Assembly (NCBI RefSeq): GCF_000758585.1
Contig: NZ_CP009281.1
Location: 4,402,001-4,466,000 of the forward strand
Origin: Paenibacillus sp. FSL R5-0345
GTDB taxonomy: Bacteria; Bacillota; Bacilli; Paenibacillales; Paenibacillaceae
Direction: 5' to 3'
Length of the DNA: 64,000 nucleotides
Part shown: positions 1 to 8,829 of the stretch, piece by piece
Layout: the number at the start of each line of letters is the position of its first letter
Position numbering within the stretch: position 1 is the first letter of the stretch
Notes under the pieces: model-generated
Databases searched by the model: none
What the model saw: the letters and a program-made list of their open reading frames with translations, nothing else
Told to the model about the DNA's origin: nothing
Position numbers and translations under genes: made by a program

Positions 1-878
1 TAGCTTGCTGAACGAAGCTGTTGACCGCCTATCGTAAGATTCGGATCAGGAAGATTAGGCTCTTCAAGCGGAGTGGTGTTCGCTGTGTTCGTAATAAATC
101 CATCGACACTAGCAAGTCCAGCTGTAGTGCCAGACACAACCGAAGTGAAAAGGTCAATTGCGGGGCTACGATTAGTATCCCATCCGAGCCAACCAGAGTG
201 TCCAATATCCATGTAAGTATATACATTCGGAATGGCATGGAGTGCATTTAATGTGTATCGTGTAGCATCACGGTAAATATTCGTTGAGTTAGCCTGAGCA
301 CATTGTGGTGTACTGAGGTTGGTCACCAAATTCGGCAGCGAGTCCGGCTCAACAATGGTTACTATACGGATATCGCTATATTTAGGCTTTGCAAAAATAC
401 TTGCGATTACATCAATATAATCAGATTTATAAGTGGTCAAGCCAGCTGCTGTCAGTGGCAGCTCACCATTAGAGGCCAGAGCATGGCAATCCCGTCCAGG
501 CATATCGTAAATGACGAATGTAGCTGTTATCGGCGTGTTAGGTTGCTTTTGCGCAAGGATGGCATCTAAAGTTTCCTCAAGACTTTTTCTGCCTCCGTTC
601 TCAGCCCCGCCATAAATGGCAGCAATTCGGTCCAGCCAGACGGCCGTTGGATATTTCTTAACAGTCTCCATCTTGGAAATTAAAGTGCTGTCAGTAACTT
701 GGGCAATAGAGGTATCTATCAGTGCGGCATAATCAGGATTAACATAAGCAGTAGCCCCTACAAATGGATTATCAACATGTACTTCACTGGCATACGTGGT
801 AGAAGGAGCATATCCGGTGATAACTAAAGCCATAATCGTAAGCAATAATAACATTTGCTTGCTTAGTGCCTTTGTCAT
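1..878 (-). CDS. Secreted glycoside hydrolase family 6 cellulase (cellobiohydrolase/endoglucanase), 3' end cut by window edge
   Basis: Translating the minus strand from the ATG at 878 gives 292 codons with no stop, so the gene runs off the left edge. Residues 1-30 are a Sec signal peptide (basic N-terminus, LLLLTIMALVI core, cleavage probably after TYA). The mature part has the GH6 landmarks: MPGRDC at about 126-131 (the conserved Asp near the active site), VEPDSLPNLVTN at 176-187 (general-acid Asp) and DIGHSGWLGW at 224-233. The family cleaves beta-1,4-glucan by inversion, so the product is an extracellular cellulase. The catalytic domain begins almost directly after the signal peptide; any cellulose-binding module would lie beyond the window. 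An AGGAG at 886-890 sits 7 nt before the start. Endo versus exo action cannot be told from this part. Confidence 0.9.
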   Translation of the reverse strand, partial: MTKALSKQMLLLLTIMALVITGYAPSTTYASEVHVDNPFVGATAYVNPDYAALIDTSIAQVTDSTLISKMETVKKYPTAVWLDRIAAIYGGAENGGRKSLEETLDAILAQKQPNTPITATFVIYDMPGRDCHALASNGELPLTAAGLTTYKSDYIDVIASIFAKPKYSDIRIVTIVEPDSLPNLVTNLSTPQCAQANSTNIYRDATRYTLNALHAIPNVYTYMDIGHSGWLGWDTNRSPAIDLFTSVVSGTTAGLASVDGFITNTANTTPLEEPNLPDPNLTIGGQQLRSAS

Positions 879-922
879 TATTATTCTCCTCTCGGCAATT
901 AAATAAATTCGCAAATAATTTA

Positions 923-1016
923 TTAATAGCCACGCGATGCTACAATTGCGGGTATTACTCCTTTAGAGTACTCGTCACCTCCTTTATGCCTCACCTGAAC
1001 TCCCCCTCACCTCCTC
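923..1016 (-). promoter_or_regulatory. 5' leader of the GH6 gene with two near-perfect Shine-Dalgarno sequences and a possible 23-residue leader ORF
   Basis: On the minus strand, AAGGAGGTGA at 984-975 is fully complementary to the usual 16S rRNA 3' end, and GAGGAGGTGAGG lies at 1016-1005. Both are about 100 nt upstream of the cellulase ATG and neither sits at normal spacing from a long ORF. A GTG at 994 opens a 23-codon frame ending in TAA at 923-925, but its spacing to the upstream SD is about 15 nt. The elements could stabilise mRNA, as the STAB-SD of cryIIIA does, or support a leader peptide. The function is inferred. Confidence 0.35.
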
Positions 1017-1251
1017 TCAAGTTCCTTATCTCTTAAGGTCACGAAAAAATCTAATTATTTTACATAAATATAATAATATTTAATTTATAGAAAATTATCC
1101 CTTTTATTGAATACTACCATATCCAATTTGTTATTAGAAGATAGTAGATAAATAAAAATCATTCAAAAGACTATCAGAATATTTGTTTATAAACTGGTAA
1201 ATGATACAATGTGGATGTGACAAAATATCTCAAATTTTAAGGAGTGAAAAA

Positions 1252-1680
1252 ATGTCTATTGATGTTTATCTTAATTTCAATGGGAATTGTCGTGAGGCAG
1301 CAGAGTTTTACGCAGAGGTCTTTGGCACTGAACGTCCACAAATCATGACCTTTGGTGAAACACCACCCGATCCCAATTTCACTCTTCCTGAAGAAGCCAA
1401 AGATTTAGTTATGCACACTCGCTTAAATATCGAAGGCAGTAATGTAATGTTCTCTGATGTTTTTCCGGGGATGCCTTTTGTAGAAGGAAACAACATTAGT
1501 CTTTCGGTAGTTAGTAAGGATTTGGATGGCATAAAGAACTATTTTCATAAGCTAAAAGAAGGCGGTAAAGTAGGTATGGAATTACAAGAAACCTTCTGGA
1601 GCTCCTGTTATGGTAGTCTAAAAGATAAGTTTGGCATCGATTGGCAATTCAATTATGATGACGGACGAATGAATATGTAA
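1252..1680 (+). CDS. VOC-superfamily protein, PhnB/glyoxalase-like
   Basis: This is a 142-residue protein starting at the ATG at 1252, six bases after AAGGAGTG; an upstream in-frame ATG at 1201 lacks a ribosome site. The N-terminus (MSIDVYLNFNGNCREAAEFY) and the later segments MFSDVFPG and WQFNYD are typical of PhnB-like VOC proteins, small dimers built from beta-alpha-beta-beta-beta modules. The family includes metal-dependent dioxygenases, isomerases and resistance proteins, and most PhnB-like members have no assigned reaction, so none is given. It is a single-gene unit ending at a hairpin terminator shared with the convergent ABC operon. Confidence 0.85.
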   Translation: MSIDVYLNFNGNCREAAEFYAEVFGTERPQIMTFGETPPDPNFTLPEEAKDLVMHTRLNIEGSNVMFSDVFPGMPFVEGNNISLSVVSKDLDGIKNYFHKLKEGGKVGMELQETFWSSCYGSLKDKFGIDWQFNYDDGRMNM

Positions 1681-1686
1681 TAAAAA

Positions 1687-1724
1687 AACAACGAGTATGG
1701 ACAATCTCCAACTCGTTGTTTTCT
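1687..1724. terminator. Bidirectional rho-independent terminator
   Basis: AACAACGAGT (1687-1696) pairs with ACTCGTTGTT (1711-1720). An A-run on the left and a T-rich tail on the right let it serve the VOC gene on the plus strand and the ABC permease on the minus strand. Confidence 0.8.
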
Positions 1725-1735
1725 TGTTCAAATAC

Positions 1736-4078
1736 TTAGTCCATAATCAAATCATATACACTGACCTTTCGAATTCGCCTTGCAACTAGCATAGACACCA
1801 CATAAGCAACCACTAGAATGACCGCACACAGTAGAAGCACTTGAGGCAAACTAACCGCCAATTGAACATTATAAATGCCAAGACTTGAAAGCAATAACAC
1901 AAATGCTGAATCCGAGTAAAAATAACCCGCTAAACTCCCCAATACTACTCCAACTACAATCACCGGAAAAAGACTGAACGTAATTTGTGTCATCAGATTA
2001 AAGGTGGTGTATCCGATACCCTTAAGAATACCGAACTCTCGCTTGCGCTTCATAATCAAAGTCTTAATCACCAAGTACAAGATTAAGCTGACGACTATAA
2101 TTGTGACTGCCGTAATGACTGCTGTCATAGAAGATACTGCTGCTGTGAATGTACTAAGTGTGCTTTCTAACATGTCTAAAATGTTCGTTACGTTCCATTG
2201 TCCAGGGAAACGTTCTTCGAGCTTTTGAATGAACGCTTGAGGATCTTCCCCTTCCTTTAAATACACATTAATGGACTGAACGGAATAATTCGGCTGTAAT
2301 TTCCTCATTCCATCTTCTGTTATGGTAGCAACCATACCTAACTGATTAATCTGCTGGCTAAGACCAGTTACCAAATAATTTTTGGTTACCCCATTAAACG
2401 TAACTGGAATCTCGTCCCCAATCGATTTATTTTTCATTTTAGCAATTACGCCGGATATCGCAATTTCATTATCATAAATGGGCTGTCTACCTTTGTAGAC
2501 CGTCTGCGTTTCCAGCTTGGCATAATCATCTGATACACGGAGCATAAAGTTGGAATCATCTGTAGAGGCTACTCTACCTTCCAATATGGAAATCTTTTGA
2601 ACCTCAGACATAGCTTCAACTTCAGCAATTATTCCCGGAGCATGGTCAGCTTTTTTTAGATCAAGTTGCAAATTGGTACGTTCTAAACCCACTAAATCTA
2701 AAACGGCTGAAGTATCCCCTTTAAAGTTAAAATTAAGGATGGAGCAAAATATACTAGAAAAGGTCAAGCCTGCAACGATCAGCACAATCATAAAATTCTG
2801 TTTGGTCTGTCTAAATAAAGATTTCAGACTTAAGGCAAATTGCAAATTCAATGAAGTACTTGCTAATGGAAAATGATTTTTCTTGAAATTGTGGGTAAGA
2901 AGTCCGCTCTGAAGCGCTGCTATCGGAGTAATCCTACGAATCTTTCTACTGGACAGGTAGGCAACAAATAGAATGAGTACCGTAACGATAAGCAAACTAT
3001 ACAAAGCACTAAATACTTCAAAGGTTGTCGGCCACAACAGTCCAACCGAAGACGAGATCATATTACCTACTAAGGGCATGACTAGAATGGAAATCAAACT
3101 CCCCGGTATGGAAGCCATTATAGACACTGAGACGAACTGTAACAGAAATGAGGATATGATCTGCCTTGACGTATAACCGTTCGCTTTCAAAACCCCGATG
3201 TTAGTTAGGTTATCCTCAATATTTCCGAAGATTTGAAACCTGATCACAATCAGTGAGATGACAACCATAATCAGTGCAAACACAATCAGGATGGCGGCTA
3301 AAATATTCACAAAAACACGGTTGCCCTCCAGACCCACATCGGTACGCATGACTAAAAATGAACTAGAGGTTCCAGAGCCAAATATCTGTTCACTTAGCTT
3401 TTGCTCTAGCTTGACCTCTTTCGCCCGTTCGTTAAGTTGCACAGACAAAAAATTAAATTGAACCTCTTTCCCAAGCCGTGCCTCCAATTGCTTATAACCT
3501 TCATCGTTTAAAAATATTTTTAAAGCCCCATTCGTCAATGTCCCAAACAGGGGTTCCTCCGTAAAGCCACCGATGGTGTAAGTGAATTTGTTGTTGTCGT
3601 ATTCAAACGAAAACGTATCCCCAAGGTTATAACCTGAGCCCCCGTGGAAAATATACGGTAGGTAAATTGTACTTTGATCTTCAGTTTCCAACCGAGAGGT
3701 TGTATTAAAAAGTCCCATGGATCGCTGCGAATCCATATTAAGAATCAAGAACGCGATAGCTGTATTGTTTCCCCCGTAGTTTATCTTTACGTCAGGTAGT
3801 AGAAGAGCCGACTCATTCTCCCATGCTTCAGTATAAGGATAACTTTCCACCAGAGACTCATATTCCTTCACATGCTCGTTTACAGGAAAATAAGCGGTGA
3901 TATCAGGTGTATTTAGCTTGGAGATTTTCTCTTGCTGAAAAGAATTAAGCTTCAAACTGACCGTTAGGCCAATATTCAACAGCAGCACAGCTATCATAAT
4001 CAGAAGGAAGAGCGTAATCGTTGCACTCTTTCTTTTGCGAATATTGGACCAAGCAAGCTTTCCTATTAGGCTTCTCAT
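1736..4078 (-). CDS. ABC transporter permease with two FtsX domains
   Basis: This is a membrane protein of about 780 residues with the duplicated FtsX/MacB layout: an N-terminal transmembrane helix (about 17-40), a large extracytoplasmic region to about 260, three helices to about 390, another helix near 430, a second extracytoplasmic region, and three C-terminal helices (about 645-770). Such permeases do not form an ordinary translocation pore but couple ATP hydrolysis to extracytoplasmic work, for example expelling lipoproteins or peptide antibiotics, or sensing them. It follows the ATPase gene directly. The ATG at 4078 is preferred; a GTG at 4087 overlapping the ATPase stop is the alternative. 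It ends at the terminator near 1.7 kb. Confidence 0.85.
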   Translation of the reverse strand: MRSLIGKLAWSNIRKRKSATITLFLLIMIAVLLLNIGLTVSLKLNSFQQEKISKLNTPDITAYFPVNEHVKEYESLVESYPYTEAWENESALLLPDVKINYGGNNTAIAFLILNMDSQRSMGLFNTTSRLETEDQSTIYLPYIFHGGSGYNLGDTFSFEYDNNKFTYTIGGFTEEPLFGTLTNGALKIFLNDEGYKQLEARLGKEVQFNFLSVQLNERAKEVKLEQKLSEQIFGSGTSSSFLVMRTDVGLEGNRVFVNILAAILIVFALIMVVISLIVIRFQIFGNIEDNLTNIGVLKANGYTSRQIISSFLLQFVSVSIMASIPGSLISILVMPLVGNMISSSVGLLWPTTFEVFSALYSLLIVTVLILFVAYLSSRKIRRITPIAALQSGLLTHNFKKNHFPLASTSLNLQFALSLKSLFRQTKQNFMIVLIVAGLTFSSIFCSILNFNFKGDTSAVLDLVGLERTNLQLDLKKADHAPGIIAEVEAMSEVQKISILEGRVASTDDSNFMLRVSDDYAKLETQTVYKGRQPIYDNEIAISGVIAKMKNKSIGDEIPVTFNGVTKNYLVTGLSQQINQLGMVATITEDGMRKLQPNYSVQSINVYLKEGEDPQAFIQKLEERFPGQWNVTNILDMLESTLSTFTAAVSSMTAVITAVTIIVVSLILYLVIKTLIMKRKREFGILKGIGYTTFNLMTQITFSLFPVIVVGVVLGSLAGYFYSDSAFVLLLSSLGIYNVQLAVSLPQVLLLCAVILVVAYVVSMLVARRIRKVSVYDLIMD

Positions 4079-4080
4079 CC

Positions 4081-4854
4081 CTACCACCCCAATTCGGTTA
4101 GAAAGGACTGTAATTGCTGCTGCCGTTCTGGTCCACTATCTTCGCTATAAGGGGAAAGACGTAAATCTCCAACAATTATTCCATCCCGCAGGTACAAGAT
4201 CCGATTACCACGCAGTGCAGTCTTGAGATCATGAGTTACCATAATTATGCTCTGCCCCTGCTTATTCACCTCTGTCAGGACGCGCAGTACCCCTATTCCT
4301 GCTGAGCTATTAAGCGCTCCAGTCGGCTCATCAGCGAATACCGCCTTTGGGCTATTGATCAGGGCCCGGATAATTCCCGCCCGCTGAGCTTCGCCCCCAG
4401 AAATTTGAGCAGGAAACTTGCCCCAAACTGAATCATCCAGACCCACATCAGAGAGAAGTTTTTTGGCTTTCTTCACCGCCCCCACCCTATCCTTTTGCAC
4501 AAGAAAAGCACTTGATAATACATTGTCGAGGACACTCATCGAATCAAGCAGATGGATCTGCTGAAACACAAATCCACAATTCTTTCGCCGGAATATCGCC
4601 AGCTGATCATTACTCATCGCTGTTATCTCTTGACCTTCAAACAAAACCTCTCCGAGTGTCGGCTTATCCATTCCTGAAATGGCATACAACAGTGTTGATT
4701 TACCAGATCCAGAGCTGCCCATAATAATCGTGAAATCACCATGATATAAGGTCAGATCTAGATTTTTTAGAACATGCTGCTGAGTCCCTCCATGGGAAAA
4801 GGTTTTTCCAAGCTTATGGGTCTGCATCAGCACTTTATGATTCACTTCGCTCAT
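4081..4854 (-). CDS. ABC transporter ATP-binding protein (MacB/LolD/BceA type)
   Basis: The protein has a Walker A (GSSGSGKST), a Q-loop region (FVFQQIHLL), the signature ISGGEAQRAG and a Walker B FADEPTGAL; the LDE-to-ADEPTGAL form is typical of the lipoprotein/peptide-exporting MacB-LolD-BceA group. The start at 4854 is chosen because GGAG lies 8 nt upstream; in-frame ATGs at 4884 and 4878 add a leader without a ribosome site. It pairs with the FtsX permease immediately downstream. Together with the kinase and regulator upstream it forms a sensing and transport unit, probably for a cell-envelope-active compound. Confidence 0.9.
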   Translation of the reverse strand: MSEVNHKVLMQTHKLGKTFSHGGTQQHVLKNLDLTLYHGDFTIIMGSSGSGKSTLLYAISGMDKPTLGEVLFEGQEITAMSNDQLAIFRRKNCGFVFQQIHLLDSMSVLDNVLSSAFLVQKDRVGAVKKAKKLLSDVGLDDSVWGKFPAQISGGEAQRAGIIRALINSPKAVFADEPTGALNSSAGIGVLRVLTEVNKQGQSIIMVTHDLKTALRGNRILYLRDGIIVGDLRLSPYSEDSGPERQQQLQSFLTELGW

Positions 4855-5026
4855 CTTGAACACTCCATTTACATTCATGCTCATTAATTACGCTGACTAA
4901 TAACAGAAATTAAAGACCTAAGCGAAATTTAATGGCTGCAATCACAGGCTCATTCGTAATTGCAACCTTATCGTACGTTAAATGTTCTTAACATGTCTTT
5001 GTGCAATCCTTAGCGAATTCTTAATT

Positions 5027-6295
5027 CTATCCAGCTAAAGGAATCAACAGCTTTACAGTAAATCCATTCTGCCGGTTGGAACACACAATTTCGCCTTGCA
5101 TTTTTTGCATCATATAACGAGAAATGTACAGACCTAGACCTGCACCGTTCTGGCTCATTGCCAAACTGCCCCGAAAAAATTTATTGAATATTAAAGGCAG
5201 CTCCTCCTCAGGAACACCCGGACCATAATCCTGAATATCAACCTCCAGATAATGATCCCTAATCTCGAATTTAATATCGATGGGGGTCTCGGAATTGGCG
5301 TATTTATAGGAATTGTTCACCACATTATCTATAACCTGCTGCAGACGCAGGGGATCCACCGTCAGGATACAGTCTGGCACTGCTGCTGCTGAAATCCGCT
5401 CATAGAAATTTACATTATTTATAATTTGGGTCAGTAGGTGACTATGCTCCTCCGTTAAGCTGACTTTTAGTTCATTCAATTCTTCCAAGGTGGAATGGAA
5501 CATATCTGTGACCAGACGATCAATCTGATCTGCTTTGGAATATAAGGTGTTCAATTGTCTGCTTGTCTTCTCATCCCTAGCACTTAATAGCATCAGTTCC
5601 GTAATCGCCTTTAGCGAAGCGACAGGTGTCTTAATATCATGACTTAGGCTAGCAACCAGTTCCTTCTTACTCTTGTTCGCCAGATATTCGCTGTGCCTAG
5701 CCGCCGCAAGCTCTTCCCGCATCATATCGAAGCTTTCGGTAAAAGCACCAAATAGATGATTACGATCCATCGCAAGCGGAACTTCAAGATCACCTCTTGC
5801 AATATGCTTCGCGAATAGCTGCATTTTACGAAACGGACGAAGAATGGATCGATTCAGGAACCAAATATAGAGGATGCCTAGAATTGTAAGCAGAAGCAAC
5901 ATCACAACAGAAACTTGTATAAATTGTTGTTTCATATGTATAAAAACCGTACGATAATCATTATTAACAATCACTTTACCCACTATCTTATCCTGCTCAA
6001 CAACATCGACTACGGTGTCCCGATTATTGATAGCTTCGTTAATCGTAACGGAAACCGCATTTTCAGTTTGATATTTAAGTGCTCCTGAAGTATCGATGAT
6101 GGCGAAATCATAAGGACTTTCCTTGTACAGTTTCGGTTCAAGCTTGTCCCAATTCTGCTCCGTAATCTTAACGATGGTATTGATAGCTACTCGATCCGTT
6201 GATGTCTCCACCTTCAAGTTAACAATCAGGAATAAGAGAGTTATACTTGCAGCGAGAATAATGAGGAGTAGCGTTATCAGCAATTTTTTAGTCAT
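5027..6295 (-). CDS. Sensor histidine kinase with extracytoplasmic domain
   Basis: This 422-residue membrane kinase has TM1 at about 5-27, an extracytoplasmic domain of about 100 residues, TM2 at about 129-148, HAMP at about 150-200, a DHp helix with SLSHDIKTP (phospho-acceptor His219), and a HATPase domain with NNSYKYANS, DYGPGV and GAGLGLYISR. It lies 2 nt after its response regulator and 142 nt upstream of the ABC ATPase. Unlike BceS-type kinases, which have almost no extracellular loop, it has a real sensor domain, so it may detect its signal itself rather than through the transporter. The ligand is unknown. Confidence 0.9.
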   Translation of the reverse strand: MTKKLLITLLLIILAASITLLFLIVNLKVETSTDRVAINTIVKITEQNWDKLEPKLYKESPYDFAIIDTSGALKYQTENAVSVTINEAINNRDTVVDVVEQDKIVGKVIVNNDYRTVFIHMKQQFIQVSVVMLLLLTILGILYIWFLNRSILRPFRKMQLFAKHIARGDLEVPLAMDRNHLFGAFTESFDMMREELAAARHSEYLANKSKKELVASLSHDIKTPVASLKAITELMLLSARDEKTSRQLNTLYSKADQIDRLVTDMFHSTLEELNELKVSLTEEHSHLLTQIINNVNFYERISAAAVPDCILTVDPLRLQQVIDNVVNNSYKYANSETPIDIKFEIRDHYLEVDIQDYGPGVPEEELPLIFNKFFRGSLAMSQNGAGLGLYISRYMMQKMQGEIVCSNRQNGFTVKLLIPLAG

Positions 6296-6297
6296 AG

Positions 6298-6981
6298 TTA
6301 TTTATCCTCGAAAGCATAACCGATACCCCATATGGTACGGATGAACTGTGGGTCATTAGGATTCTCCTCGATCTTCTCACGAAGATGACGTATGTGTACA
6401 TTTAAGGTGCCATCTCCCGCAAAAACATATCCCCAAACCCCTGTAAATAACTCCTCTTTGGGGATTACCCGATTTTTATGCTGAATCAAATACTTAAGTA
6501 ATTTATATTCCATTGTTTTCAGCTTGAGGGGTACACCGTTAAGTGTAGCCCTTCGGAGTTCAGGATCAATTTGAACGGGTCCGGATTCAAGAAGAGAAAC
6601 CTCCGCTACAACGCCGTTGTTGTACCGCTTTAGCACCGCCTTCACTTTAGCGAGCAGCACTCTAAGGGTATACGGCTTATGAATATAATCATCTCCCCCA
6701 ATATCCAGCGCAATCAATACATCATCCTCACTGGAGCGGGCACTAATAAATAGAATGGGGATTCCAGTCGTTTGACGTAGCTCTTTGCATAACTGGAAGC
6801 CGGATTCACCACCTAGATTAATATCTAGGAGTAACATCGACACCTGATGCTCACTTAAAAATCTCCGACAAGCATCAGCGCTTGTAACAAACGCGGTTTG
6901 AACATCAAACAAATTAAAATATTCGCAGGTGGTCTCCGCAAGCTCAATTTCATCATCAATAATCAAACAATCATATTTCAT
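6298..6981 (-). CDS. OmpR/PhoB-family response regulator
   Basis: The protein has an N-terminal receiver with acidic pair D9/D10, phospho-acceptor D53 in LLLDINLGG, a conserved K in HKPY, and a C-terminal winged helix (about 125-227) with the LKTMEYKLLKYL and HIRHLREKIEENP motifs. It is the first gene of a minus-strand unit with the histidine kinase and probably the ABC pair. Its ATG at 6981 is 66 nt from the divergent serine hydrolase start, so one short region probably carries both promoters and may be its target. The OmpR-family call is firm; the regulon is inferred from position. Confidence 0.92.
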   Translation of the reverse strand: MKYDCLIIDDEIELAETTCEYFNLFDVQTAFVTSADACRRFLSEHQVSMLLLDINLGGESGFQLCKELRQTTGIPILFISARSSEDDVLIALDIGGDDYIHKPYTLRVLLAKVKAVLKRYNNGVVAEVSLLESGPVQIDPELRRATLNGVPLKLKTMEYKLLKYLIQHKNRVIPKEELFTGVWGYVFAGDGTLNVHIRHLREKIEENPNDPQFIRTIWGIGYAFEDK

Positions 6982-7047
6982 GGATTTCTCTCCGCTTCAA
7001 CAGAATTTATTATTATGTTAGAATATGCCTTTAAGGAGGGGTTACCT

Positions 7048-8310
7048 GTGGATATACAATTCCAGCGTCTGGAGCACTATTTAGATAAATACGAACAAAG
7101 CTGGCCATTAAGCGGCACAGTCTTAATAGCTCAGCGTGGAGAAATCAAGCTACATAAAGCCTACGGATATGCAAATCTTGAACATCAGGTCCCGAACACA
7201 TTAGATACCAAATTCCGGATCTGGTCACTTACCAAATCTTTTACTGGCATGGCTATCCTGATGTTAAAAGAACAAAAACGTCTGAGACTGGATGATCCCA
7301 TCCTAAAGTATCTTCCTGAGCACCATGCACTAGAGGGGATCACCATTCTTCATCTGCTGGGACATACCTCTGGTATAGCCAACTACACTTCCATACCCGA
7401 ATATAATCAAAAATTAAATAAGCTAAAGCTAACTCCACAGGAAATGTTACAGCTATTTGTGAGTCAGCCGCCTGCCTTTATGCCTGGCACATCATTTGCC
7501 TATAACAACTCAGGTTATTATTTACTTGGGATGATTATTGAGAAGATTACAGGGATGACCTTTGAAGATTATATCACTACTTTTATATTACAGCCTTTGG
7601 GTATGGTAAATACAGGAGTTTATAACAATTATCAAATCATTTCAAAATTAGCCTCACCTTATCATTCCTCTTGGGGAGAGTACACTCAAGGAGAATACAT
7701 AGATATGAGCTCTATCCAGTCTGCTGGTGCGATGTATTCGACGGCTGCAGATCTTTTTCTGTGGGATCAAGCCTTGTACTCCGATCAATTAGTATCTCAT
7801 GACACCTTGGAAATGGCCTTTCATTCCAGTAATCTTAAATATCGATTTGGTTGGTTCTTGGACGAACGCCTTGATCGAAAAAGAATGTATCACGGCGGTG
7901 CCTACCGCGGCTTTCGAAGTGAACTGCATCGATACCCGGAAGATCAAACGAGCGTCATCATGTTGACCAATTATGATTGCGTCCCTGTCACTAAGTTAAC
8001 GGAATCGCTAGCTGGATTAGTATTTGGCGAACCTGTATGGGTGCCGACCTCTCCGCAAGCCTTTCCGCTTGAGGATAGCCTTTATGCAGAATACATGGGA
8101 ACCTACGAGGGTTTTGGCTGCAAAGCAAGTGTAGAGCGTAGTGGCCAAGATTACTATTTTATCTGGAATGATGTAGAAGTCACTCCGTTTTATCCGATCT
8201 CGGAAACAAGATTCCATCATACCAAGCATGATACCGAATATGAATTTAAACGAAATGCTCAAGGTGAGCTTTCATTCCTGGGGATGCATAAAAAACAAGA
8301 CAAGTCTTAA
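7048..8310 (+). CDS. Class C beta-lactamase-fold serine hydrolase (PBP4*/esterase-like)
   Basis: From the GTG at 7048, which follows AAGGAGGGG at 6-nt spacing, this is a 420-residue protein without a signal peptide. The active-site triad of the AmpC/DD-peptidase fold is visible: S60-L-T-K63 (nucleophile and general base), Y152-N-N154, and H282-G-G284 in the KTG position. A C-terminal beta-rich extension starts near 345. Members include DD-peptidases, D-amino-acid amidases and esterases; cytoplasmic ones without a signal are rarely true beta-lactamases. Divergence from the response regulator suggests co-regulation, perhaps in modifying a peptide or drug. An in-frame start at 6898 lies inside the regulator gene and is unlikely. 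Confidence 0.85.
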   Translation: MDIQFQRLEHYLDKYEQSWPLSGTVLIAQRGEIKLHKAYGYANLEHQVPNTLDTKFRIWSLTKSFTGMAILMLKEQKRLRLDDPILKYLPEHHALEGITILHLLGHTSGIANYTSIPEYNQKLNKLKLTPQEMLQLFVSQPPAFMPGTSFAYNNSGYYLLGMIIEKITGMTFEDYITTFILQPLGMVNTGVYNNYQIISKLASPYHSSWGEYTQGEYIDMSSIQSAGAMYSTAADLFLWDQALYSDQLVSHDTLEMAFHSSNLKYRFGWFLDERLDRKRMYHGGAYRGFRSELHRYPEDQTSVIMLTNYDCVPVTKLTESLAGLVFGEPVWVPTSPQAFPLEDSLYAEYMGTYEGFGCKASVERSGQDYYFIWNDVEVTPFYPISETRFHHTKHDTEYEFKRNAQGELSFLGMHKKQDKS

Positions 8311-8336
8311 TTAGACATGTCTTGTTTTTCTTTTTA
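8292..8336 (+). terminator. Rho-independent terminator after serine hydrolase
   Basis: AAAACAAGACA (8292-8302) pairs with TGTCTTGTTTT (8318-8328), followed by a T-rich tail; the stem overlaps the last codons of the gene. Confidence 0.75.
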
Positions 8337-8367
8337 TAAGTAATAAAGACTCAGGTTCATGTTCATG

Positions 8368-8727
8368 CTAGGCCTTGGCTATCATGATAAACTCAGCGAG
8401 AAGAACAAGTAATGCGGTAGTTACCCCAAGTGAATTAATTACTGTTAAGGCATCTGGGTAGCTTTCTTTCTTAAATTGTGAGAACAAAGACACCATCCAT
8501 AATACACTGAAGAATAACGCGACCAATCCGGAAATAGCCTCACTGTCCACTTTTCTACTCTTCATAAAAAATCCTACTAGGCCAACGACTGTAAAAATCA
8601 TATATATAGCAAGCTCTATGGATGTGATGACAATCGCCTCGCCTGCAGAGAACAAATGCATTAACGTGTATTGAATCCCCAAACAAATAAACACTAGCTG
8701 GTTAAAAGAAACTTTGCTCACCCTCAT
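8368..8727 (-). CDS. Small four-helix membrane protein, unknown function
   Basis: This 119-residue, very hydrophobic protein has four predicted membrane helices (about 10-28, 30-53, 64-83, 95-116). AAAGGAGA lies 6-7 nt before the ATG, supporting it as a real gene. I do not recognise the family. It lies downstream of and in the same direction as the BcrA-like ABC pair, with about 100 nt between, so it may be an accessory protein of that transporter or an independent unit. Confidence 0.6.
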   Translation of the reverse strand: MRVSKVSFNQLVFICLGIQYTLMHLFSAGEAIVITSIELAIYMIFTVVGLVGFFMKSRKVDSEAISGLVALFFSVLWMVSLFSQFKKESYPDALTVINSLGVTTALLVLLAEFIMIAKA

Positions 8728-8829
8728 AGCGTATCTCCTTTTAATTTAAGTGAACTGCCATAAAAGATAACGCTTACATTATATCGATAATTACAGTAAT
8801 CCTCTGTGACTTTCAGTACTCTTGCGAAT

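Noticed and set aside
6898..7047. In-frame upstream extension of the serine hydrolase
   Set aside because: It overlaps the divergent response regulator and has no ribosome site, whereas GTG 7048 follows AAGGAGGGG.
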